Of a stretch of DNA of 64,000 nt, positions 9,278 through 16,641 are shown one piece after another. Origin of the DNA: Aquidulcibacter sp. (GTDB lineage Bacteria; Pseudomonadota; Alphaproteobacteria; Caulobacterales; Aquidulcibacteraceae). The stretch covers positions 1-64,000 of the forward strand of contig JAPZTJ010000019.1 of NCBI GenBank assembly GCA_027532555.1. Direction: 5' to 3'. The notes beneath the pieces are model-generated. The model was not told where the DNA came from, did no database searches, and saw nothing but the letters and a program-made list of their open reading frames with translations. A program made the position numbers and the translations under genes. Within the stretch, counting starts at the first letter, position 1, and every line of letters starts with the position of its first letter.

Positions 9278-9572
9278 TGTCAGCTCCTAATTCGTTCAGA
9301 TGTAATTTCAACGAATTAAGTACCAAATCTTCAATGGCACAAATCCACCAGGCCTGATTTAAACGCAGATGGCACAGGATGCCTAATACTTACCCGAAAG
9401 CGAGCTGCTAACATCGATTGATTTATTATATTCTGGGCAGCGAGCTTAGTAGCGGCCAACGAGATACTAGCAAGAATAAGTAAATTTCACCCCGAAGCGT
9501 TAAACAAGGTTAAAAAAATGTAGACTCCATTTGTTTTCTATGTAGGGTAGAGTCATTAGAATGGGGCATTAA
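9278..9572. other. Gap between integrase and cargo operon
   Basis: These 295 bases are AT-rich compared with the flanking genes and hold no gene I can support. They probably contain the promoter of the cargo operon that starts at 9573, but no clear -35/-10 pair stood out. Confidence 0.4.
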
Positions 9573-10340
9573 GTGGGAAACGACATTGAATCGATATTAG
9601 ATGGGGGGGGGATTTGGCCGTACGGCAATCCAGGCAAACCATTGCATTCCTTTCAGGAGAGTGCCGGCCATCGATTCAAGACCATACTTCCTGGCCTTCC
9701 TAATCGCCTCGATGTACTCGCGCCTTTAACATCTCCATGGCAGGGCGTCGCGCTACTTAATTTTTTTCAGCAGAACAACTTGGTTGGCGTGGGGTCAGGA
9801 TTTCTATGCCAACGCGATGTTTTGGTTACTGCTGGGCATAACCTAACAGGTGCGATCTACGACGCAATGGGCATCTGGATGGCCATTGACGCTCAGTCCA
9901 ACTCAAATGTAACACCATTGGTGCCGCTAGCATATGCAATCCACCGAACTCTCGATATTGCGATCTTAATCCTGCCGAGCCAGCGGCAAGGTGCTTTCAC
10001 GCTTGGTGGCGCATTGCCGCCAGCTGGTGCTACGGTGACTTTAGCTGGGTATGCACTGCCATATGCAGACGGCACCGTTAGGCTCAGTTATGCCGCTGGA
10101 CCGCTAGTTCAAGCGGGCGCTGAGAATCTGCTGTCTTACAGAATTAACACTCGTGAAGGCGACAGCGGTGCCCCGGTCTTCGTGACCACAGGGAATTCCA
10201 CGCGGGCAATTGGAGTACACACAAAATCGGGTGCTAACTTGCAGACGGGCAACATCGGTGTCCCATTAAATGCACCTGCAATCCAAGACCTATCAACGAT
10301 GATTGACTGGGCGCGTGCCCAGATTGGAGGCAACCAGTGA
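9573..10340 (+). CDS. Trypsin-like serine protease (island cargo)
   Basis: The 255-residue protein has a full chymotrypsin-fold triad: H89 in VTAGHN, D128 in LDIAIL and S198 in EGDSGAP. Such enzymes cleave peptide bonds; the substrate here is unknown. There is no obvious signal peptide, which is unusual because the next genes encode exported proteins. The GTG at 9573 is the start chosen, with GGGG at 9563-9566. A run of nine G at 9603-9611 encodes three glycines and could slip to switch the gene off. The stop overlaps the next start by 4 bp (GTGA), so it is coupled to the lipoprotein gene. Confidence 0.85.
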   Translation: MGNDIESILDGGGIWPYGNPGKPLHSFQESAGHRFKTILPGLPNRLDVLAPLTSPWQGVALLNFFQQNNLVGVGSGFLCQRDVLVTAGHNLTGAIYDAMGIWMAIDAQSNSNVTPLVPLAYAIHRTLDIAILILPSQRQGAFTLGGALPPAGATVTLAGYALPYADGTVRLSYAAGPLVQAGAENLLSYRINTREGDSGAPVFVTTGNSTRAIGVHTKSGANLQTGNIGVPLNAPAIQDLSTMIDWARAQIGGNQ

Positions 10341-11674
10341 AGCCCATTTTTCCCGCATCGCTTGCTCTTTTTGGTTTGGTCGGCGGGTGCGCCAGCGGCC
10401 TGCCTGAAGTGCGCCCATTAACCTACATATCTCCTGGCGAAGCGTACGTCTTTGCGTCCGGAGATAAGTGTCCACACGAACCAGCGGATGAGGAATTCGC
10501 AGGCCTTGTCGCAGCCACTCTAACAGGAGTAGCCTCACAGCTACTCAAGAACTTCGGAACCACTCTTGCTGAGGGTGCAAAAGGCGGTGTGCTGACTTCG
10601 AGTATCTCGACGCTGAATTTGGAGCTCGAACCCGGGCGAATTCCAAAGTGTATTGTGATCTTGCGAGGCGCGTTTCAACCGACCGGCAGAATGATCAAGC
10701 CGGTAGATTTAGCACAATATACTGGTTGGACCAATAACGATACGGAACAACAAAAGAGGCTCGAAGGGATGAATATCCCACCGGTATACCGAGTTGATCA
10801 TTACATCGAGTTGCGTATATTTGATTCCGGAAACGGTAAGGCGCTGACATTTGCGCCGTTGTTCATGAAAATCGACCAGTCGATCGACGGTGGTAAAAAA
10901 GGTGAGCGGGATCTATCAATCGCCTTGAAATTCGTACGCGTCGGATCAGATAGTTCAGCCGGCAGCGCAATTTTAATTGCAGATCGACGGATTGGAACCG
11001 CCAGTAAATGGACGCCAATTGCTAAAGGGCGCTATGCAATAGAAGCACCATGGTTCGGCACCTTTCACGCGGCTCCTAACCCCGCAGGGTCCGCCGCGCC
11101 ATCGAAGGAGAACCAAAAATCTCCAGCTGCTCCGGCGCCTGCTGGACCGATCGGAGCTGGTGGCACCGGCGTTGGTGGTGCAGGCTCTCTACCGACTGCC
11201 GCAGCAGGATCTGCACTTCCATCTATGCGGTCTAAAGACCCTTCCTCAGTTCCCGTTACGCTGACTGCCACTGTCATAGAAACGCGACCTACAAATGAAG
11301 GCTTGGCATTTGTTGCTTCAGTCTTCAGTGGCATTCAGCCCAAGATCGAAACGCGGTTGAATCAGATAATTGACTCCGATGCTCGGCAAACTGCTGAGAA
11401 TACTGAGGCGACAGCAGATCTCAACGCGCAGGCGGAATTCGCCGTAGCCCAAGGTTCTGCTCAATCAGCAGTTATTGCGTACTGTAGCACGTCAAGTTCA
11501 GATGCGGCAGCGGCTGGACAGCAAGATCGCTTGGCCAAGTCTCAAGCGGCCCGAGCTGCACAGCTGAAAGCCAATGTTGCGGCGATCAAGGCAAATGACG
11601 GGCTACTATATAATTCTCTGGTAGTAGTGTCAGCGGATCTCCCCAACGTGGTCAACCCAGGGCCTTGTCGTTGA
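10337..11674 (+). CDS. Large lipoprotein of unknown function (island cargo)
   Basis: The protein has 445 residues and a lipoprotein signal peptide with lipobox LVGGC (lipidated C18), so it should be membrane-anchored. The first domain, to about residue 240, has no family I recognise. A linker rich in Ala, Gly and Pro follows at about 240-295. The C-terminal part is Ala-rich and helical (repeated TAENTEATADLNAQ-like segments, then QAARAAQLKANVAAIKAND), possibly coiled-coil. It is coupled by overlap to the upstream protease. The gene ends about 40 bp before the tyrosinase start. A role in holding or presenting the neighbouring enzymes is only a guess. Confidence 0.75.
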   Translation: MKPIFPASLALFGLVGGCASGLPEVRPLTYISPGEAYVFASGDKCPHEPADEEFAGLVAATLTGVASQLLKNFGTTLAEGAKGGVLTSSISTLNLELEPGRIPKCIVILRGAFQPTGRMIKPVDLAQYTGWTNNDTEQQKRLEGMNIPPVYRVDHYIELRIFDSGNGKALTFAPLFMKIDQSIDGGKKGERDLSIALKFVRVGSDSSAGSAILIADRRIGTASKWTPIAKGRYAIEAPWFGTFHAAPNPAGSAAPSKENQKSPAAPAPAGPIGAGGTGVGGAGSLPTAAAGSALPSMRSKDPSSVPVTLTATVIETRPTNEGLAFVASVFSGIQPKIETRLNQIIDSDARQTAENTEATADLNAQAEFAVAQGSAQSAVIAYCSTSSSDAAAAGQQDRLAKSQAARAAQLKANVAAIKANDGLLYNSLVVVSADLPNVVNPGPCR

Positions 11675-11712
11675 GCTTTGATTTTCAATCACCAAAGTTG
11701 AGAGGAACGAAC

Positions 11713-13257
11713 ATGCTGACCAGACGTGAAGTTATCGCGGGCGCCTCAGGATTGGCAGTTTTAGGTATAACCGGTGGGGCTGTCGCGCAAAATGCGGTGC
11801 TTCCTAGGCCTCGGGTATATGGTACACAAACACCCACCGGCTTGGCATCCTACAAACTGGCCGTCGGCGAGATGTTGAAACTGCCGAAAACGGATCCGCG
11901 CAATTGGTACCGCCAGGCATTGATTCATATCGCTGATTGTCCTCATGGAAACTGGTGGTTCTTACCTTGGCACCGGGCACATCTCGCGCGCTTTGAAGCA
12001 ATCTGCGGCGAGTTAATCGGGGATTCCAACTTCCGACTTCCTTATTGGGACTATACCGAGAGCCCCTCGGTTCCGATTGCGTTCTGGGACACGGGCCTTG
12101 ACCCGACGAAGGCTCCATTCGATCAGGACAGGATTGCATTGTTTAGTGAGCTTTCTTCGGCCGCCTCTACGCTATGGGGTACGTTAAGTCCCGCAGCAAT
12201 CTCTGACCTAGCCCGAAAGGGCATCAACGATGCCAATGGCCTCATTGCAGATGCCAATAATCATTGGAGATGGGGCTCTGGTCCTCGCCGGCCAAGCCGG
12301 TTGGCACCGTCATTGAACCCGTCGGCTCAATCTATGGTTAGCAAGAACTACTTAACCAGAGTGATTGGCAGCCAATCCTTTGTCAGTTTCGCGAGTGGTT
12401 CCGCAGGACACCACTCTGAGAGCACGACCAGCGGGCTACTGGAGACAGGACCACACGATAACGTACATGGTGCAACGGGCGGTTTCATGGGGGCATTCAT
12501 GTCACCTGTCGACCCAATTTTCTGGCTGCATCACGCTAACCTTGACCGCCTATGGGATATTTGGAGTCGGGGAAAAGGCTTCTCGGATTCGACTGGCTTA
12601 CCAAACTCGTCCCCGGCTGAGCAGGACCTGAAACAGCGTTTCGAACGCAGGGCTTTTCACCTGTTTTGCGACGCCAAGGGCAACTCGATAGAAGTGACTA
12701 CTGCAGAAAGTCTGTCTCCTCCCTCCCTCGGGTACTCGTATGAATCCGGGTCACTTTCAGAGCTTGCCGCTCGGGCACCGACTCCGAGCGGAATTGCACC
12801 TTTGTCGCCCCTTGGCACGGCACTCCCAAATCTCAACAGGCTGTTCCGGAAAGGGTTTGAATCTTCTGCTACTGTCGCTGTTAGGCGAAGCGAGATTGTT
12901 GAGGCTTTGGACAACACCTCAAGAGAACTTATTGCACTAATCAGCCTCAAAGCACCAGATAACGCCCAAATGACTAGGGTAAGGGTATATCTTAACTGTC
13001 CATATTTGAGCCAATTCACGCCACTCGACGATCCACACTATGTTGGAACATTAAGTTTCTTTGGATCACTTCACCACGCTGGACATAATCATTCTGAGAC
13101 GAAGACTGTCGCCCTTGGACCTACGCTCGAAAAGCTGCGTTCTGCTGGCCTGTTACCCCGTTCGGCATTTCGGATTCAATTGATTCCAGAGACGCTTGAC
13201 GGTGAGGCTTTGCTTCTTGGCGGGGAGCTTGAGGGAGTCAGTATTGCTATTGCGTGA
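11713..13257 (+). CDS. Tyrosinase-family copper oxidase with Tat signal (island cargo)
   Basis: This is a 514-residue type-3 copper protein that would oxidise phenols to quinones. The twin-arginine leader is TRREVIAGASGLAVLG (residues 3-18) with cleavage near AVAQ. The CuA site holds H72, H78 and H87 (CPHGNWWFLPWHR), then LPYWDYTE. The CuB site holds H248, H252 and H273/H274 (PHDNVHG, then FWLHHANLDRLWDIW). A beta-rich C-terminal domain of about 150 residues resembles the shielding domain of plant and fungal polyphenol oxidases that is removed on activation. The ATG at 11713 has GAGGAA at 11702-11707. The adjacent protease could be its processing enzyme (inference). Confidence 0.88.
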   Translation: MLTRREVIAGASGLAVLGITGGAVAQNAVLPRPRVYGTQTPTGLASYKLAVGEMLKLPKTDPRNWYRQALIHIADCPHGNWWFLPWHRAHLARFEAICGELIGDSNFRLPYWDYTESPSVPIAFWDTGLDPTKAPFDQDRIALFSELSSAASTLWGTLSPAAISDLARKGINDANGLIADANNHWRWGSGPRRPSRLAPSLNPSAQSMVSKNYLTRVIGSQSFVSFASGSAGHHSESTTSGLLETGPHDNVHGATGGFMGAFMSPVDPIFWLHHANLDRLWDIWSRGKGFSDSTGLPNSSPAEQDLKQRFERRAFHLFCDAKGNSIEVTTAESLSPPSLGYSYESGSLSELAARAPTPSGIAPLSPLGTALPNLNRLFRKGFESSATVAVRRSEIVEALDNTSRELIALISLKAPDNAQMTRVRVYLNCPYLSQFTPLDDPHYVGTLSFFGSLHHAGHNHSETKTVALGPTLEKLRSAGLLPRSAFRIQLIPETLDGEALLLGGELEGVSIAIA

Positions 13258-13288
13258 ACTCGTCATAAACTCACACTATGTATACTAA

Positions 13289-13657
13289 ATGATGCGGACT
13301 TTCGGGATCAAGGCTATGATCGCCTTTTCGGTGATTTCTGGTTGCGCCGGTATTGCACAACCAGAATGGTCACATGTTTGGGTCCCTTTAGTTCAGCAAT
13401 CCGCTCAAGTCGGGGAACCTACAATCCTAAGAGTCAGTATTGCGCTTCCGAGAGGTAAATCTGCCACTGTTTCCACACCCACTGGCGAACTGATTGGAAG
13501 CATTCAGCCCTACCTCGGATCAGGTAAGCGCACCTACCTGTTTGTTGTGTCGCCCGCGGTTGCTAGCCAAAGCTTACGCAGGATCCTCGTAAGTGCTAAT
13601 GTTACTGGTTTAGATGCTGGGTCTTTAGAAGCCACACTAATTGTACCGCTACAGTAG
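13289..13657 (+). CDS. Small lipoprotein of unknown function (island cargo)
   Basis: The 122-residue protein has an N-terminal hydrophobic stretch and lipobox VISGC (C19). The mature part looks beta-rich, for example VGEPTILRVSIALPRGK and KRTYLFVVSP, and contains no cysteine beyond the lipobox. It follows the tyrosinase by 31 bp on the same strand and is probably the last gene of the operon. No family was recognised. A beta-sandwich partner or copper-delivery role would be speculation. Confidence 0.65.
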   Translation: MMRTFGIKAMIAFSVISGCAGIAQPEWSHVWVPLVQQSAQVGEPTILRVSIALPRGKSATVSTPTGELIGSIQPYLGSGKRTYLFVVSPAVASQSLRRILVSANVTGLDAGSLEATLIVPLQ

Positions 13658-13818
13658 ATTACGCGATGACTGTGATTTGAGGATGCCTTAGTTCCAGCTA
13701 GGGATTTAAAGGGTGGCACCGAATATTACCAATATCAATATTCGGCAAATTTCTGCTTATAGAACATAAGTGTATTTTCAGTATTCCAATTCGATCAAGA
13801 ACTGGATCAACTGTTCTA

Positions 13819-14865
13819 GAGCGGTTTTCCTGAAAAAGGAATCGAGTGTATTCCCAAATCAGGTGTGATGTGATTCACCATTTATGTTGGTGATGGAGGC
13901 CAACATGGATGGCAAAGATACTATCGATGGATTTGAGGTCTCGCGCGATTGGTGCAGTTGAGGGAGGCATGAGTTGCCGTAGGGCTGCTGCGCACTTTGG
14001 TGTTGCGCCGTCGACGGTGATCCGTTGGCGCTCTCGCCAGAACGATACGGGTAGTTTTGAAGCTGGGCGTCGTGGCCGTAAAGCTGGACTTGGCTTGGAT
14101 GCTCATCGTGAGTTGGTTATTACTCTCTATGAGGAGAACCGTGATGCAACGTTGATGGAGATGTGCGCTGCTTTGTTGGAAAAGGGCGTACGCACAAGCA
14201 TTACAAGCCTTGATCGTTTTTTTGCGCGTAACAACATCACGCGTAAAAAAAGACTGGCCACGCGATAGAGCAAGATCGGCCCGATGTATTGGCGGCCCGG
14301 CGTTGGTGGTTCAAAGGCCAGCTTGATCTTGACCCAGAGCGCTTGGTCTTCATCGATGAAACATGGACCGCCACCAATATGGCACGCACCCATGGCTGAT
14401 GCCCCAAGGGTCAACGCCTGCGCATGGGCTTTCCTCACGGCCACCGAAAGACCACAACCTTGGTTGCTGGCCTTCGCCTATCGGGTATGGTCGCGCCCAT
14501 GGTCCTTGATGGTCCCATCAATGGCGATTGGTTCGAGGCCTATGTCGACCAAATCCTGGTGCCAACACTCAAGCCTGGCGACACAGTCATCATGGACAAT
14601 CTCTCCAGCCACAAGCGCTTATCGGTCAAGCTGTTGATTGAAGCCGCCGGCGCGAAACTTGCCTTCCTGCCGCCCTATAGCCCCGACTTTAACCCCATTG
14701 AAAAAGCCTTCTCAAAGCTCAAAGCGAACTTGCGCCGTATCGGCGAACGGACAGTATCAGGTCTGTGGGATATCATCGGCTCCCTCGTCACCATGTTCAA
14801 ACCAGAAGAGTGCCGAAACTACTTCGCTAGCTGCGGATATGATGCATATTAAGTGGAAAATGCTC
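13819..14865 (+). mobile_element. IS630-family insertion sequence with both ends
   Basis: Terminal inverted repeats are GAGCGGTTTTCC on the left (13819-13830) and, read inward from the right, GAGCATTTTCC (14855-14865). A TA dinucleotide flanks each end (13817-13818 and 14866-14867), the hallmark target duplication of this family. The 1,047-bp length is typical. The transposase is split by an A-run frameshift and carries a stop mutation, so the copy can move only if another copy supplies transposase. Confidence 0.88.
13909..14852 (+). pseudogene. IS630 transposase with programmed frameshift and nonsense mutation
   Basis: The first frame (ATG 13909) encodes a helix-turn-helix region (CRRAAAHFGVAPSTVIRW) and ends at 14268. 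A run of seven A at 14245-14251 (AAAAAAAG) is a classic -1 slippery site. Slippage leads into a second frame with KTGHAIEQDRPDV and FIDETW. That frame meets a TGA at 14397-14399, where relatives have arginine (THGRCPKG-like). It continues to the end with IMDNLSSH and SPDFNPIEKAFSKLK. The DDE residues are therefore all encoded, but the stop prevents a full product. The frameshift is likely natural; the stop is likely damage. Confidence 0.85.
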
Positions 14866-14867
14866 TA

Positions 14868-15264
14868 GCCTTTAGGGCACTTCGATTTGTGTGAGAGGCT
14901 TCCTCGCTGGAGAGCTCGTATCCATAGGAGGGACTAGTTTAGCGCAGACTCTGTAGCCTAACTTGCGTCCACCGCACCTAGTTGATTATCTTAGACTGAA
15001 AGAGGTCTCGGTCGAATGTTGCTATAGGTCCTCGGAATGGAGGCCTTATTCACAGCTCAAAACGGAAGTTGGAGCCAATATCGACGCCTTCTGTAAACTC
15101 TACCAAAGACAATCTGCCCAAAACTACAAAGGCCGAATTGAGTACTGCGCATCACTCTCGCATTCGTGCCACAAATCCCTGATTGCTCCCCACATTTTCT
15201 TTGAATAAATGTTATCAAAGATAAGGCCGTGATTTCTGGTCGCTTCGCTTTCCGCTGCTGTCGA
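14868..15264. other. No supported gene
   Basis: About 400 bases between the IS630 element and the glycosyltransferase. An 81-codon open frame on the plus strand (14963-15208) has no family resemblance and no good ribosome site, so it is not called. No tRNA-Ala end marking the far border of the island was found here. Confidence 0.4.
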
Positions 15265-16302
15265 TTAAAGTTTAACTGTTGTAGGTTTGGCTGCCCCAGT
15301 TGAGATGTCATCTATCACAGTCTGGATATACGAGACCAGAGAGCGCCTAAACGAAGCGGACTGGCTTTCATAAAGCTCGCGCGCATTACGTCCAAGTTGT
15401 TCCCGCTCGGGGATAGACAAAGACTGAGCGTGATCGATAGCTTGGACGAGGTCCTTTTGCTCCGCGACATAAATCATCCCAAAACCTTGCGCCTGCAATG
15501 CCTTTGCTGGCACGAGTATGCCGGTTTCCTTTGTGATCAATTCGTTCATCGGCGGCGCGTCTAGCGCGATTGTTAGCGCCGACATCGCACGAGCCTCGTT
15601 TATGAAGTGTCCAAACCCCTCAACTTGCGCTGTGCATAAATGGATCCCACCCTGGGCGACTTCACGAAGATACTGCGCTCTTTCCATCTTGCCGAAATAA
15701 AAATGAATGTTGTCCGCTCGTGCCCAAGCATTAGTGTTGATGCTTACATCATTCCCATAAGCTTGCAGTCGCAACAGGGGCAAGCTTGGATTCTGTTGCC
15801 AAATATCAATCAAATTCTGGCTTAACCGTCGTTTAGATTTTCCCCGAAAATGAGTGAATGTAGAATAGTCGTTCACACTAACTGACGGATCAATAGAAGT
15901 AAAACCTGTGTAAACATGCCGATTCTTAGGGAATTTTTCCTTTAGAATTGAGTAATAGTGTGAAGACTTATGCAAGTATAAAACATCAAAATCCTCACAA
16001 ACTGCTTGATCTGCCTCATTGAACCATTCAGGGTTAATGTACAATGCTCGCGCTTTATACAGCCTAAAAAAATCCGCTGAATACGGGCGCTCAATAGAGA
16101 GTGCTAGATCACCAACAAACTCAATCGTTTTAAAAAAAGACTCTGGTAATCGGCCGGTTTGAAAATACTGCAGCGGTACGAATATCTGTCTGACTTTCAC
16201 GTGATCTTTGAAAGCGCCTTTAATCGTCCTAGTTATTACATCAGCATCATGCTTTACGCCAAAATAGCTAGCTGGTGTGTAGATATCTACTATGATCGAC
16301 AT
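15265..16302 (-). CDS. Glycosyltransferase, GT4-like
   Basis: This is a 345-residue GT-B-type glycosyltransferase that would transfer a sugar from a nucleotide donor. The C-terminal donor-binding motif is clear: HLCTAQVEGFGHFINEARAM, then ALDAPPMNELI and TGILV. The N-terminal half is less conserved. There is no signal peptide or membrane segment. Its gene stands alone with no other cell-surface or capsule genes, and it is more AT-rich than the core genes that follow, so it may be imported with the island. Acceptor and donor are unknown. Confidence 0.75.
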   Translation of the reverse strand: MSIIVDIYTPASYFGVKHDADVITRTIKGAFKDHVKVRQIFVPLQYFQTGRLPESFFKTIEFVGDLALSIERPYSADFFRLYKARALYINPEWFNEADQAVCEDFDVLYLHKSSHYYSILKEKFPKNRHVYTGFTSIDPSVSVNDYSTFTHFRGKSKRRLSQNLIDIWQQNPSLPLLRLQAYGNDVSINTNAWARADNIHFYFGKMERAQYLREVAQGGIHLCTAQVEGFGHFINEARAMSALTIALDAPPMNELITKETGILVPAKALQAQGFGMIYVAEQKDLVQAIDHAQSLSIPEREQLGRNARELYESQSASFRRSLVSYIQTVIDDISTGAAKPTTVKL

Positions 16303-16584
16303 TTTGTCCGCTTTTCTTTGATGTGACTGGGAAGGTTAAGGTACGAATACGGAAGCGGTATTCCAATGAAATCCACCAAATGATCACCATTCTATGCTGT
16401 GTTCAAAGCGGAGTTTCCTGCCTCCATGCAAGTTGCAGAGGTTGCCTCGTGTTGATCTACGCCTATTACTATGTTGCATCGGGACGACTTATCTAATGGG
16501 GTTTTGGTTGTAAAGCGTTGCTGTGAGAGATTGCCGAATTATTGCTACCTATTGTTGGTCCTATCTTGTCCAGTGGTAGAGCAC
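16303..16584. other. Border region between accessory DNA and the fatty-acid operon
   Basis: No gene was seen here. It contains the promoter side of the glycosyltransferase gene and the DNA beyond the terminator of the beta-oxidation block. A 14-base stretch at about 16571-16584 looks like a tRNA D-arm, but nothing around it folds as a tRNA. Confidence 0.35.
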
Positions 16585-16615
16585 AAAAAAAGGGCCACCC
16601 GGCAGGTGGCCCTTT
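16585..16615 (-). terminator. Rho-independent terminator of the beta-oxidation operon
   Basis: A perfect 11-bp stem (AAAGGGCCACC at 16589-16599 with GGTGGCCCTTT at 16605-16615) encloses a 5-base loop. On the minus strand it is followed by seven T. It lies 26 bp past the stop of the FadB/FadJ gene and so ends transcription of that operon. Confidence 0.9.
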
Positions 16616-16641
16616 CTGTCTGAAACAGACGTTGAAACCGC

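Noticed and set aside
14963..15208. 81-codon open frame on the plus strand
   Set aside because: No ribosome site and no recognisable motif; it lies in scarred DNA between IS630 and a glycosyltransferase.
16571..16584. Stretch resembling a tRNA D-arm near the fadJ terminator
   Set aside because: No acceptor, anticodon or T-arm sequences surround it, so it cannot be a tRNA gene or a clear att site.
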